A stretch of DNA of 64,000 nt. Source: Bifidobacterium dentium JCM 1195 = DSM 20436. GTDB lineage: Bacteria > Actinomycetota > Actinomycetes > Actinomycetales > Bifidobacteriaceae. This document shows positions 19,098 through 29,040 of this stretch, piece after piece. The stretch's first letter is position 1; each line of letters begins with the position of its first letter. A model generated the notes under the pieces. The model was not told the DNA's origin and searched no databases. It saw only the letters and a program-made list of their open reading frames with translations. A program made the translations under genes and the position numbers. The stretch covers positions 1,116,001 to 1,180,000 of the forward strand of contig NZ_AP012326.1 in assembly GCF_001042595.1 (NCBI RefSeq), given 5' to 3'.

Positions 19098-20768
19098 GTG
19101 AGTCTTACCAGCGTCACCATCATCAGCCCTGAAGCCGCGAACGGTCGCAATGTCGTGGCCCTAGGAGTCGTCACAGCACTGGCGTCCATCAAGAAGACCG
19201 CAGTGTTCCGCCCGGCCGTATGCCGTAAGGATACGTTCACCGACATCCTGCTTGAAGCCAGCAACACCGGTCTGACCCGTGAACAGTCCGTCGGCGTCTG
19301 CCCACGCCGCGCCCGTGAAGACAAGGCGGGTTCTCGCGCCGACATCGTCGCCGCATATACCGAGGCCATTGAGGCCGCACAGCCCGAAGCCGTCGTCATC
19401 GTGGGCACCGACAAATCCCCCGTCAATGATCCCGCTCTTTTTGCATTCAACGCCGATATCGCCGCCGACCTTAAGGCCCCCGTTCTTTTGGCCGTCTGTA
19501 CCATCAAACGTACTCCGGAACAGGTGAGGTTCACCGTCGAAGCTTCCACCGCCACCATCGAGGCGGCCGGCACCAAGGTCGTCGGCGTGTTCATCACCGG
19601 ATGCAAGGACGATCAGCCGGAAGCCCTGCATGCTGAATTCGCGGATTATCCGGTTCCCGTATGGACGCTTCCCGCAGTCGATTTCAGCGAGGAAGGTGCC
19701 GTCGCAAAGGCCTCCGAAGCGTTCTCCTTCAACGTCGACACCGCCGACCTTCTGGCGGCAATCGACGCACCGTTCGAGGTGCCGACTACGCCATATGCCT
19801 TCCAGTACAGCCTACTAGGCAAGGCCAAGGCCGATAGGAAAACCATCGTACTGCCGGAAGGCGAAGAGGACCGTATCATCAAGGCGGCCGATTACCTACT
19901 GGAGCGTGACGTCGTCGACCTGATCATCGTGGGCGACGAGAACGCGATTTTGGCCCGAGGCGAGGAACTGGGCCTGAAATCCCTGAGCAAGGCGAAGTTC
20001 CAAGCCATGGATGATGAGGAAGTGCTCACGCCGATGGTCGCCAAGCTGTGCGAACTGCGCGCCAAGAAGGGCATGACCGAGGATCAGGCGCGTAAGCAAC
20101 TGACCGATGCCAGCTATTTCGGCACCATGCTCGTGGTGCTCGGCCTGGCCGACGGTCTGGTGTCCGGATCCGTCAACTCCACCGCCAACACGGTTCGCCC
20201 GGCATTGCAGGTCATCAAGACCAAACCGGGCACCTCGTTGGTTTCCGGTGCGTTCCTCATGTGCTTCAAGGATCATGTGGCCGTATTCTCCGACTGTGCC
20301 ATCAACCTGAATCCGAACGCCGAACAGCTGGCGGAAATCGCCATCCAGTCCGCCGAAACCGCCAAAGCATTCGGTTTGGAACCGAAAGTCGGCATGCTCT
20401 CATACTCTACGCTCGGCTCCGGCAAGGGCCCGGATGTCGATTTGGTCGAGGCAGCCACCGCAATCGTCAAGGACAAGGCTCCTGAACTGGCCGTGGTCGG
20501 TTCCATCCAGTTCGATGCCGCCTGGTCGCCGACCGTAGCCGCAACCAAGGCTAAGGGCGATCCGGTTGCCGGACACGTTAACGTGTTCGTGTTCCCGGAC
20601 CTGTGCGCCGGCAACATCGGCTACAAGGCCGTGCAGCGCTCTTCCGGCGCGGTGGCGGTCGGCCCGGTGCTGCAGGGGCTGAATCGTCCGGTCAACGACC
20701 TGAGCCGTGGCGCCACCGTGCAGGACATCATCAACACCGTTGCCCTGACGGCCATCGAAGCCCAGTAA
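19098..20768 (+). CDS. pta: Phosphate acetyltransferase
   Basis: Pta interconverts acetyl phosphate and acetyl-CoA, here linking phosphoketolase product to CoA metabolism. The 556-residue protein has an N-terminal BioD/DRTGG-like half (residues 1-230, beginning VSLTSVTIISPEAANGRNVV) and a C-terminal catalytic PTA_PTB half. The latter has KTIVLPEGEEDRIIKAADYL, VSGSVNSTANTVRPALQ and NIGYKAVQRSSGAVAVGPVL. I take the GTG at 19098 as the start because AGGAG lies 8 bp before it; in-frame ATGs at 19068-19074 lie upstream of that site. It stands between xfp and ackA on the same strand. Confidence 0.95.
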   Translation: MSLTSVTIISPEAANGRNVVALGVVTALASIKKTAVFRPAVCRKDTFTDILLEASNTGLTREQSVGVCPRRAREDKAGSRADIVAAYTEAIEAAQPEAVVIVGTDKSPVNDPALFAFNADIAADLKAPVLLAVCTIKRTPEQVRFTVEASTATIEAAGTKVVGVFITGCKDDQPEALHAEFADYPVPVWTLPAVDFSEEGAVAKASEAFSFNVDTADLLAAIDAPFEVPTTPYAFQYSLLGKAKADRKTIVLPEGEEDRIIKAADYLLERDVVDLIIVGDENAILARGEELGLKSLSKAKFQAMDDEEVLTPMVAKLCELRAKKGMTEDQARKQLTDASYFGTMLVVLGLADGLVSGSVNSTANTVRPALQVIKTKPGTSLVSGAFLMCFKDHVAVFSDCAINLNPNAEQLAEIAIQSAETAKAFGLEPKVGMLSYSTLGSGKGPDVDLVEAATAIVKDKAPELAVVGSIQFDAAWSPTVAATKAKGDPVAGHVNVFVFPDLCAGNIGYKAVQRSSGAVAVGPVLQGLNRPVNDLSRGATVQDIINTVALTAIEAQ

Positions 20769-20858
20769 TACGGCATTTTGTAGCAAGCAACGAGTAATCT
20801 AAGGTTTTGGAAAGTCGCGTAAGCGGCACATCGATATAACACATGGAGGATGCCCACA

Positions 20859-22088
20859 ATGGCGAAAACCGTCCTTGTCATCAATTCCGGTTCCAGCTCT
20901 ATCAAGTATCAGCTGGTTGATCTTGAAACCGGTGAAGGTATTGCTTCCGGCCTGGTCGAGAAGATCGGCGAGCCGGTTGACGGCCACTACAAGCACGAGT
21001 TCAACGGTGAAAAGCATGAGCTGGAAGAGCCGATTCACGACCACGAGCAGGGTCTGAAGCGCGTTCTCGGCTTCTTCGATGAGTTCGGTCCGAAGCTGGA
21101 CGAAGCCGGCATCGTCGCCGTCGGCCATCGTGTCGTTCAGGGTGGCTCCCTCTTCCCGGATCCGGCCCTGGTCACCGACAAGACCATCAATCAGGTCAAG
21201 GATCTTGCCGTGCTCGCTCCGCTGCACAACGGCCCGGAGGCCAAGGGCGCCGAAGTCATGCGCTCCCTGCTGCCGGATGTTCCGCAGATCTTCGTGTTCG
21301 ATTCCTCCTTCTTCTTCCAGCTGCCGAAGGCGGCCAGCACCTACGCGCTGAACAAGGAGATCGCCGACCAGTACCACATCCGTCGTTACGGTGCCCACGG
21401 CACCTCCCACGAGTTCATCTCCTCCGTGGTGCCGGCCGTCATCGGCAAGCCTGCCGAGGGCCTGAAGCAGATCGTGCTGCACATCGGCAACGGTGCTTCC
21501 GCCTCCGCCGAAATCTCCGGCAAGCCGGTCGAGACCTCCATGGGTCTGACCCCGCTGGAAGGCCTCATGATGGGTGGCCGTACCGGTGACATCGATCCGG
21601 CCGTCGTCTTCCACCTGATCCGTAACGCCCACATGAACGTGGACGAGCTGGATGCCCTGTTCAACAAGCGTTCCGGCATGATGGGCATGACCGGCTACGG
21701 CGACCTGCGTGAAGTGCATCGTCTGGTCGGCGAAGGCAATGAGGACGCCAAGCTGGCGCTGGACGTCTACGTGCACCGCATCGTCGGCTACATCGGCAAC
21801 TACACCGCCCAGATGGGTGGCGTGGACGTGATCACCTTCACCGCAGGCGTTGGCGAGAACGATGACATCGTGCGCAAGATGGTGTGCGACAAGCTCGCTC
21901 CGTTCGGTGTCAAGCTGGATGAGGAGAAGAATGCGACCCGCTCCAAGGAGCCGCGTATCATCTCCACTCCGGATTCCGCAATCACCATCTGCGTCATCCC
22001 GACCAACGAGGAGCTGGCCATCGCCCGCAAGTCCGCCGCTATCGCCGATGCCGGCCAGGACACCTACGGCAACACCTTCTCCAAGTGA
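20859..22088 (+). CDS. ackA: Acetate kinase
   Basis: AckA makes ATP and acetate from acetyl phosphate, the main energy step of the bifid shunt. The 409-residue product starts MAKTVLVINSGSSSIKYQLV (ATP/substrate motif), with a GGAGG site before it. GHRVVQGG, YGAHGTSH, IGNGASASA, MGLTPLEGLMMGGRTGDIDP and FTAGVGEN are all present as in the acetokinase family. Pro codons are 18 of 19 CCG, which marks a highly expressed gene. It lies 90 bp after pta and is closed by a long terminator. Confidence 0.98.
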   Translation: MAKTVLVINSGSSSIKYQLVDLETGEGIASGLVEKIGEPVDGHYKHEFNGEKHELEEPIHDHEQGLKRVLGFFDEFGPKLDEAGIVAVGHRVVQGGSLFPDPALVTDKTINQVKDLAVLAPLHNGPEAKGAEVMRSLLPDVPQIFVFDSSFFFQLPKAASTYALNKEIADQYHIRRYGAHGTSHEFISSVVPAVIGKPAEGLKQIVLHIGNGASASAEISGKPVETSMGLTPLEGLMMGGRTGDIDPAVVFHLIRNAHMNVDELDALFNKRSGMMGMTGYGDLREVHRLVGEGNEDAKLALDVYVHRIVGYIGNYTAQMGGVDVITFTAGVGENDDIVRKMVCDKLAPFGVKLDEEKNATRSKEPRIISTPDSAITICVIPTNEELAIARKSAAIADAGQDTYGNTFSK

Positions 22089-22131
22089 TGAGAGGCGTTT
22101 CCTCACAAATATAGGGGAGACCCCGTTCGTA

Positions 22132-22190
22132 AAACCGTGTTTCGAATGCAGTCGCATTGTCGATCGCATTCGAAACACGGTTTCGTTTTT
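22132..22190. terminator. Strong terminator after ackA
   Basis: An uninterrupted 18-bp stem pairs 22132-22149 with 22166-22183, followed by CGTTTTTT. Confidence 0.9.
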
Positions 22191-22324
22191 TCGGATGATT
22201 GCCGGTCCGATGTGAGACCGCTCGTTGCGTTCATCGCATCGTATGAATGAGGGACGCATGGTAGTACGATACGAAGGTCACGCTTGATGGCGTGCATGTG
22301 TTCTTTCGAGGGAAGCGGTTTTTC

Positions 22325-24148
22325 GTGGTTGGACGACGATTTGTCGGTTTGGATGGGCTGAAGGGCATCGCCCTGATCGCGATAGTGCTCTACCACTGCG
22401 ATCAGGGCGTCCTGCCCGGAGGATTCCTTGGCGTCGATGTGTTCTTCACCATTTCGGGTTTCCTGATCGTCTCTTCGCTGCTACGACGTATCGATGCCGG
22501 CAGGGGCATCGGCTGGGGCGAGTATTATCTCAAACGGTTTCGGCGAATATACCCGGCGTTGCTGGCGCTGATTCCCATCACGGTGGCCATGGCGTGGTTC
22601 ATCAATCGCGACATGCTCGTCGGTATACGCAATCAGATACTCACCGTGTTGCTCGGCTGCTACAACTGGTACGCCATCAGCAACGGAAGCAGTTATTTCG
22701 CGCAAATGAATCCCGACATGTTCCGGCATATGTGGTTCATGTCCGTACTCATGCAGTTTTACCTGCTGGTGCCGATTGCGGTGTACGTGTTGTTGAAAAG
22801 CCTACATCGGTGGATTCCCGTATTCGTATTGACCGGATTGGCCATATGCAGCGCCCTGTCCATGGGACTGCGGTACCACATCGACGACGATCCCACACGC
22901 GTGTATTTCGGCTCCGATACGCATGCCATGGGATTATGGCTCGGCGCCGCATTCGCTTGGGCGCTGATGCTACTCAGGCACGGCAACGGCCGTGTCTCCG
23001 AAACACAGCTGATGGACCGTATTCACGCACGTTGGGGACGGATCGGTCCGATTGCCGCATTCGTAGCGTTATTGGCGTTGCTGTGGATGATGCGTCATAT
23101 CGGTCAAGGAGCCATGTCTTTCCGCTTCGCTATTGCGTCGGCTTCGACACTGTCCGTAGTATTGATAGCCGGCTCCATTCCCTTCGGATCATGGATGCAG
23201 GACTTGCTGGTGTTCAGACCGCTTGCCATGATCGGCCGTTATTCCTACGGCATCTACTTATGGCATTGGCCGTTATGGCTGCTCGTGCGGGCCGTGTTCC
23301 CGCAGTGGGGTGCGCGATATGCCGATCGTACACTGGCGGTGACCGTCATGCTGACCGCCGTATTCGCGGTCCTTTCATGGATGCTGTTTGAGCGCCCGGT
23401 GGCCCGTGCCGGTTTCATCGCGCTGATTCGCCCGACAGACACATTTGATTCGGATAACGGCCTACGATTGTGGGCCACCGTGCTCGTATTGACCTGTACG
23501 TGGAGTTTTGCCGGATATGCCGTTGCCAATGCGCCTGCGCAGACCGGCGTTCAGACTTCGTTGGAAGCCAATGCCAGAATGTTGCAACGTCAGCGGCGAC
23601 ATGACGTCTTGGACAGACGTAAGGTTCCAAGGCCGAAAAGGCCCGTGCATACGATGCCGTCCGGGCACCAAATGACGGCAATCGGCGATTCCGTGATGTT
23701 GGCTTCCAGCAAGGGTCTGCAGTCCGTATTTCCTGGAATCGCGGTGGATGCCGAAACCTCGCGTTCAATGCTTAAGGCACAGGGTCTTATCGATCAGGCA
23801 AAAGGGCAGTCCGATGGGCTGCGCCAGTGGGTGTTGATCGGGCTGGCCACCAATTCCGTGGTGACGGATGACCAATTGAATGACATTCTTGACGATATCG
23901 GACCGGAACATGTACTGGTGCTTATCAATGCGCATGCGCCGGTGTCATGGGTTCCTGGCACCAATGACACGCTGCGGCGATTCGCTGAGGCGCACAGCGA
24001 CGATGTGGTGTTGGTGGACTGGGATGCGGCGATTTCAGCCCATGCCGACGAGCTTGCCGGAGACGGCATCCATCCGGGAGTGACCAACACCATCTACGCT
24101 CAAACCGTCAAGGATGCGATTCAGCGCTGGATTAAGCAAGGCCATTGA
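22325..24148 (+). CDS. Membrane O-acyltransferase (AT3) fused to an SGNH domain
   Basis: OatA-type enzymes move acetyl groups across the membrane onto cell-wall or surface sugars. The AT3 part begins FVGLDGLKGIALIAIVLYHC (conserved His) and GGFLGVDVFFTISGFLI, and spans about ten membrane segments to residue 390. The extracellular C-terminal part shows SGNH features: AIGDSVMLASSKGLQ (nucleophile Ser) and DGIHPG (catalytic Asp/His) near the end. The frame opens at GTG 22292, but GAGGGAAG sits 10 bp before GTG 22325, which I use. Target polymer (peptidoglycan, teichoic acid or exopolysaccharide) cannot be told. It is monocistronic between two terminators. Confidence 0.88.
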   Translation: MVGRRFVGLDGLKGIALIAIVLYHCDQGVLPGGFLGVDVFFTISGFLIVSSLLRRIDAGRGIGWGEYYLKRFRRIYPALLALIPITVAMAWFINRDMLVGIRNQILTVLLGCYNWYAISNGSSYFAQMNPDMFRHMWFMSVLMQFYLLVPIAVYVLLKSLHRWIPVFVLTGLAICSALSMGLRYHIDDDPTRVYFGSDTHAMGLWLGAAFAWALMLLRHGNGRVSETQLMDRIHARWGRIGPIAAFVALLALLWMMRHIGQGAMSFRFAIASASTLSVVLIAGSIPFGSWMQDLLVFRPLAMIGRYSYGIYLWHWPLWLLVRAVFPQWGARYADRTLAVTVMLTAVFAVLSWMLFERPVARAGFIALIRPTDTFDSDNGLRLWATVLVLTCTWSFAGYAVANAPAQTGVQTSLEANARMLQRQRRHDVLDRRKVPRPKRPVHTMPSGHQMTAIGDSVMLASSKGLQSVFPGIAVDAETSRSMLKAQGLIDQAKGQSDGLRQWVLIGLATNSVVTDDQLNDILDDIGPEHVLVLINAHAPVSWVPGTNDTLRRFAEAHSDDVVLVDWDAAISAHADELAGDGIHPGVTNTIYAQTVKDAIQRWIKQGH

Positions 24149-24163
24149 TCGGTGAAAAACAGC

Positions 24164-24197
24164 GAAGCCCCCGGTCCGAGGTCGGATCGGGGGCTTC
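24164..24197. terminator. Bidirectional terminator between acyltransferase and pbuX
   Basis: GAAGCCCCCG (24164-24173) pairs with CGGGGGCTTC (24188-24197), with an inner TCCGA/TCGGA stem. It serves two convergent genes. Confidence 0.82.
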
Positions 24198-24227
24198 ATA
24201 TACTGATCGTTGTCGATGGGCTGAGCC

Positions 24228-25586
24228 TTAATCCTCCTGATGCTGCGGAGCGGACAGGAAGTGCTCCTCACTCGGTAGCACCGCGTTGAGAATCACGGCG
24301 ACCACGAACGCCACCGCGATGCAGTTGGATGCGAAGATCGACTGGAACAGCGGAGGGAAGTTGGTGAAGATGTCGCCGACCTGCGTGAAGCCGATGCCGA
24401 TGGTCAGGCTCAGCGCGGCGATGGTGATGTTGCGCTGCGTGTACCCCGCTTCGGAGATCATCTGGAAGCCCGACAGGATGATGTTGCCGAACATCATGAT
24501 GGTGCAGCCGCCAAGCACGGCCTGCGGCAGGGAATTGAACACTTCCGCCACTGCCGGCACGAAGCTGGCCAGCACTAGGATCAGGCCACCCGAAAGAATC
24601 ACCTTGCGGTTGATGACCTTCGTCATGGCCACCAGACCGATGTTTTGCGCGAAGGAGGTCAGCGGCAGGCAGCCGAACAGTCCGGAGACGGAGGAGATCA
24701 GACCATCACCGGCGATGGCGCCGGCGGTTTCCCTGTCGGTGGGCTGACGGTCGAGACCCACCTTGGTGAGGGCTGCGGTATCACCAAGCACTTCCACGGA
24801 GGAGACCACATACAGCAATGCGAAGGAAATGATCGCACCCGGATCAAACTCAAGCTGGAACGGCATGAAGTGAGGGACCGACACCACCTGCAGGCTCGAG
24901 AAACCGGAGAAATCGACCTTGCCCATGACAATCGCAACCATGTAGCCGACAACCAGGCCGAACAGCACGGACAGCTGCTTGGCGGTGCCCTTCATCAGCA
25001 ACTGGAACGCGAGGCATGCCACCAGCGAGATCAGACCGAGCGTAAGATTTTGCCAGCTACCGAAATCCTTCGCGCCGGAACCGCCGCCAAAGCTGGTGGC
25101 ACCGACGGACAGCAGGGAGAAGCCGATGGACGTGACCACAATCGCGGATACGATCGGAGGCACGAAACGACGCCAATATTTGGCCGTCAAACCGAGCACG
25201 ACCTCCAACAGGCCTCCGAGCACGACCGCACCGGCGACGGCGCCATAGCCCTGATTCTGGGCGATCGACATGGCGGCGGCGACATAGGTGAATGAAATGC
25301 CGGTGACCATCGGCAGACGGGAACCGATCAGCCACAGGCCATACAGCTGCAGGCAGGTGCCCAGGCCGGCCACCAGCAGACCGGCCTGAATGATCGTGGC
25401 CGACTGCGCGGCATCCATCTTGGCGGCCGAGGCCACCAGAAAAATCGGTGCCAGATTGGCCACGAACATGGCCATGACGTGCTGCAGGCCGAACGGAATG
25501 CCCTTCCAGAACGATACGGGTGCGTCCAGGCTGCTCAACGCCTCGAACGAGACACTCGTCTTCGTGATGTTCTTCTCTTCGCTCAC
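24228..25586 (-). CDS. pbuX: Xanthine/uracil permease (NCS2 family)
   Basis: The 452-residue nucleobase:cation symporter has about 12-14 membrane spans. Family hallmarks include PFGLQHVMAMFVANLAPIFL, the substrate-region segment FDPGAIISFALLYVVSSVEV and QNIGLVAMTKVINRKVILSG (the QNxGxxxxT motif). The start is GTG at 25586, preceded by AGAGAGGA. Because xpt lies 62 bp upstream in the same direction, xanthine (PbuX-like) is the likeliest substrate, with salvage to XMP and then GMP by guaA. Exact specificity within NCS2 is inferred from context. Confidence 0.9.
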   Translation of the reverse strand: MSEEKNITKTSVSFEALSSLDAPVSFWKGIPFGLQHVMAMFVANLAPIFLVASAAKMDAAQSATIIQAGLLVAGLGTCLQLYGLWLIGSRLPMVTGISFTYVAAAMSIAQNQGYGAVAGAVVLGGLLEVVLGLTAKYWRRFVPPIVSAIVVTSIGFSLLSVGATSFGGGSGAKDFGSWQNLTLGLISLVACLAFQLLMKGTAKQLSVLFGLVVGYMVAIVMGKVDFSGFSSLQVVSVPHFMPFQLEFDPGAIISFALLYVVSSVEVLGDTAALTKVGLDRQPTDRETAGAIAGDGLISSVSGLFGCLPLTSFAQNIGLVAMTKVINRKVILSGGLILVLASFVPAVAEVFNSLPQAVLGGCTIMMFGNIILSGFQMISEAGYTQRNITIAALSLTIGIGFTQVGDIFTNFPPLFQSIFASNCIAVAFVVAVILNAVLPSEEHFLSAPQHQED

Positions 25587-25648
25587 AGTAAATCCTCTCT
25601 TAATTCATGAATGAGCGTTGTGCAGTGCAATCGTATGAGTCGAAACGA

Positions 25649-26230
25649 CTATGCGCGGAATGTAATGGAACCGGTCTGGGAATCCATCGATTCCACGATC
25701 GCCAGCGAATCGACGTCATAGCCTTCCTCGCGGAGCTTGTCGCCGCCACCTTGAAAACCCTTCTCCACGGCGATGCCGATGCCCTCCACCACGGCACCTG
25801 CCTTATGACACAGCTCAATCAGACCTCTCAATGCTTTGCCATTGGCCAGGAAATCATCGATAAGCAGCACATGATCGCCCTCATTGAGGTAACGCTTGGA
25901 GACGATGACGGGGAATTCCTTCTGCTTGGTGAAGGAATAGACGGTGGTGGTGTACTGATCGCCGTCAAGGTTAATGGACTGCGCCTTCTTGGCGAACACC
26001 ACCGGTGCATTGCCGAAATGACGGGCCGCCACACAGGCGATGCCGATGCCGGAAGCCTCGATGGTCAGAATCTTGGTGATGGTCTTGCCTTGGAAATGCT
26101 CGGCCCAGGCGGCGCCCATATGATCGAACAGTTCCACATCGCACTGATGGTTGAGGAAGGCGTCGACCTTCAACACGTCGCCCGACTTGACGGTACCCTG
26201 TTCGCGAATGCGCTCTTCAAGCTCCTTCAT
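25649..26230 (-). CDS. xpt: Xanthine phosphoribosyltransferase
   Basis: Xpt converts xanthine and PRPP to XMP. The 193-residue length equals that of the Bacillus enzyme, and the sequence [34 protein letters not shown] and the PRPP loop [13 protein letters not shown] are characteristic. The ATG at 26230 follows AAGGGG; the longer frame is unsupported. It forms an xpt-pbuX salvage operon. I looked in the 150 bp upstream for the conserved core of a purine riboswitch and did not find it, so regulation differs from that in Bacillus. Confidence 0.93.
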   Translation of the reverse strand: MKELEERIREQGTVKSGDVLKVDAFLNHQCDVELFDHMGAAWAEHFQGKTITKILTIEASGIGIACVAARHFGNAPVVFAKKAQSINLDGDQYTTTVYSFTKQKEFPVIVSKRYLNEGDHVLLIDDFLANGKALRGLIELCHKAGAVVEGIGIAVEKGFQGGGDKLREEGYDVDSLAIVESMDSQTGSITFRA

Positions 26231-26382
26231 GAATCCCCTTAGGTGTTGTCGGCTGCGAACGCAGCATGGTAGGTAGCATGCGGCGAGCCGCATATGGCAG
26301 TCAATATACGCGCGTCAATTGACTATCCGAACGTCTTCCTCTGACCTGCGCGTGTGGTAGATATGTATTCCGCGAATATACG

Positions 26383-29040
26383 ATGTCGAGAAGGAAAGTG
26401 GAACCGGTGCAGCAGAACATGGGACCCGTCTTGTGCGATCCGCAAACGTTGATCAAGGATCTCAATCCGCAGCAGAGCGAAGCGGTGAAGTACTACGGTC
26501 AGGCATTGCTTATCGGCGCAGGTGCGGGATCAGGCAAGACCCGTGTGCTGACACGCCGTATCGCATGGCTTCTGGCTCATGGCATCTGGGCAAGCCAGAT
26601 TCTCGCCATCACTTTCACCAACAAAGCCGCGGCCGAGATGAGGGAACGTCTCGCCGCAATCGTCGGACCGGAAGCCGAACGCATGTGGATTTCGACGTTC
26701 CATTCCGCCTGCGTGCGCATCCTGCGACGCGACGGCGACCAGATCGGCCTGAAATCCGGATTCTCCATCTATGACACCGCTGACAGTGAACGACTGATCA
26801 AGCTGATCGGCGCCGATCTGAACATTGACCTGAAGCGCTATACGCCGCGCATGATTCTCGGCAAGATCTCCGACTACAAGAACTCACTGATCTCGTGGAA
26901 GGACCAGCTCAAGACCTATGCCGCCGATTACCGGCCGGGGCAACGCGGCTACCAGCTGGGACGGTTCGACAACGTCGAGGAACTGTTCGCCGTGGTGTAC
27001 TCCGAATACCAGTACCGTCTGGCCCAGGCCAACGCCGTGGACTTCGACGATCTGATTATGCGCACCGTCGAACTGCTCAGAACGTGCCCGCAAGCGAGCG
27101 ATTATTACCGGCACAAATTCCGTTACATTTTCGTGGACGAGTATCAGGACACCAATCACGCCCAATACGTATTGGTGCGTGAACTTTCCGGCATCGATTC
27201 GGGCGAGCAGGCCGATCCGCATGCCACGGGCGCGGGCCGGGTCGGACCCTCCTGGGTTACCGTCGTCGGTGACTCCGATCAGTCCATATACGCCTTCCGC
27301 GGCGCCGACATCCGCAACATCCAGGATTTCGAAGAGGACTTCCCGAACGCGAAGACCATCATGCTCGAACAGAACTACCGTTCGACGCAGACCATTCTGG
27401 ATGCGGCGAATGCGGTGATCGCGAAGAACGAGAACCGCAAGCCGAAGAAACTGTGGACCGCACTCGGCAAAGGCGATCCGATCATCGGCTATGCAGCCGA
27501 CAACGCGCAGCAGGAGGCCGGCTATATCGCATCCGAAATCACAAGGCTGCATACGGAGGAAGGCATCGCCTACAGCGACATGGCCATCATGTACCGGGCC
27601 AACGCGCAATCGCGTTCACTGGAAGAGGCGATGATCAACGCCAACCTGCCATACCAGTTGGTAGGAGGCACCAAATTCTACGAACGCAGAGAAGTCAAGG
27701 ACGCCATCGCATATTTGCAGGCCATCGTGAACCCCGCCGACGACGTGAACATGCGTCGCATCCTGAACGTGCCGAAACGAGGGCTGGGCGCCCGTGCGGA
27801 AGGGCTGGTCGCCATGTATGCGGATCGGCATGGCACGACGTTCTTCGACGGCATCGAACATCTTGACCAGATCGAAGGCATGACCGGACGAACGGCGAAG
27901 CCATTGGGAGCGTTCCGCGACCTGATGCACGAATTGGTCGACTTTGCGAAGGCGCATGACGCCAAACCATCCGAAGTGGTGGCGGAGGTGCTGTCCAGAA
28001 GCGGACTTCTGGAGGAACTGCAACGCTCCGAAGATCCGCAGGACGCCTCACGCGTGGATAATCTTTCGCAGCTGCAATCCGTAGCGGCGGAATTCGAACA
28101 GAACACGCCGGACGCCACATTGGCGGGATTCCTGGAAACCACCGCATTGGTGGCGGATTCCGATCAGTTGCCCGGTGAGAACGAGGATTCCGGCAAGGTC
28201 ACGATGATGACCCTGCATACCGCCAAGGGCCTTGAATATCCGGTCGTGTTCCTCACCGGCATGGAGCAGGGTACCTTCCCTCATTCACGAGCCATGGAAG
28301 ATACGAGTGAGCTTTCCGAGGAACGTCGTCTTGCCTATGTGGGCATCACCCGTGCGAAAAGGCGTCTGTATGTGACCCGAGCGGCGGTGCGTGCGCAATG
28401 GGGACAGGCCAACGAAATGATGCCAAGCCAGTTCCTCGATGAGATTCCGGAGGATCTCATCGATTGGAAGCGTAAGGAAGCCGGCATGGAACGCATGCGC
28501 GGCGGTTGGCAGAGCGGCTTCGACGATGACGACGAATTCGGCGGTTGGGGCGATGACGACTTCGGCACCTCGTCGTTCGGCGGCTCCGGATATGGCTCAC
28601 GTGGCGGATCCTATGGTGGAACGACCTCATACGGTTCTCGCTCTTCGTATGGAGGATCGTCATATGGCTCGTCATCCTCCCGTGGTGGCTCGTCCTACGG
28701 TTCGGGCCGTGCCGCGTACGGTTCGAGTTCGCGATCCTCGTACGGATCGTCTTCCTACGGTTCCGGCAAGTCCGCTAAGGCCGGCAAGGTGACCACCCGT
28801 CACACCAAACCGAAGGCGCTTGACAAACCGAGAACCACACCCGCCTCCGCACTGAGCAAGGACAATAACCTCAATATCGAGGATTTCCATATCGGAGACA
28901 AGATCACGCACGACCAGTATGGCTTGGGCACCATCGTCGATACGCAGGACAAGGGCCGCAATTCCGTTATCACCGTGGATTTCGGCACGGATGGCATCAA
29001 GCGGCTGATGCTGCGCGTGGCGCCTATCGAAAAGCTCTGA
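26383..29040 (+). CDS. pcrA: UvrD/PcrA-type ATP-dependent DNA helicase with Ser/Gly/Tyr-rich tail
   Basis: This superfamily 1A 3'-5' helicase acts in repair and replication. Motif I GAGAGSGKTRVLTRRIAWLL, motif II VDEYQDTNHAQY, motif III GDSDQSIYAFRGAD, motif V TLHTAKGLEYPVVFLTG and motif VI YVGITRAKRRLYVTRA are intact. The C-terminal part is unusual: an acidic Gly-rich run (FDDDDEFGGWGDDDFG) and then about 75 residues (728-803) made almost only of Ser, Gly, Tyr and Arg, before a Tudor-like end (HIGDKITHDQYGLGTIVDTQ) shared with PcrA. 885 residues in total. The start could be ATG 26383 or GTG 26398/26407. The last codons overlap the first unit of a tandem repeat. Confidence 0.94.
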   Translation: MSRRKVEPVQQNMGPVLCDPQTLIKDLNPQQSEAVKYYGQALLIGAGAGSGKTRVLTRRIAWLLAHGIWASQILAITFTNKAAAEMRERLAAIVGPEAERMWISTFHSACVRILRRDGDQIGLKSGFSIYDTADSERLIKLIGADLNIDLKRYTPRMILGKISDYKNSLISWKDQLKTYAADYRPGQRGYQLGRFDNVEELFAVVYSEYQYRLAQANAVDFDDLIMRTVELLRTCPQASDYYRHKFRYIFVDEYQDTNHAQYVLVRELSGIDSGEQADPHATGAGRVGPSWVTVVGDSDQSIYAFRGADIRNIQDFEEDFPNAKTIMLEQNYRSTQTILDAANAVIAKNENRKPKKLWTALGKGDPIIGYAADNAQQEAGYIASEITRLHTEEGIAYSDMAIMYRANAQSRSLEEAMINANLPYQLVGGTKFYERREVKDAIAYLQAIVNPADDVNMRRILNVPKRGLGARAEGLVAMYADRHGTTFFDGIEHLDQIEGMTGRTAKPLGAFRDLMHELVDFAKAHDAKPSEVVAEVLSRSGLLEELQRSEDPQDASRVDNLSQLQSVAAEFEQNTPDATLAGFLETTALVADSDQLPGENEDSGKVTMMTLHTAKGLEYPVVFLTGMEQGTFPHSRAMEDTSELSEERRLAYVGITRAKRRLYVTRAAVRAQWGQANEMMPSQFLDEIPEDLIDWKRKEAGMERMRGGWQSGFDDDDEFGGWGDDDFGTSSFGGSGYGSRGGSYGGTTSYGSRSSYGGSSYGSSSSRGGSSYGSGRAAYGSSSRSSYGSSSYGSGKSAKAGKVTTRHTKPKALDKPRTTPASALSKDNNLNIEDFHIGDKITHDQYGLGTIVDTQDKGRNSVITVDFGTDGIKRLMLRVAPIEKL

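Noticed and set aside
20799..22259. 486-codon open frame antisense to ackA
   Set aside because: It is a shadow of ackA and crosses the ackA terminator; no start signal.
26231..26382. Purine riboswitch upstream of xpt
   Set aside because: The conserved core and three-way junction pattern could not be found in the short leader.
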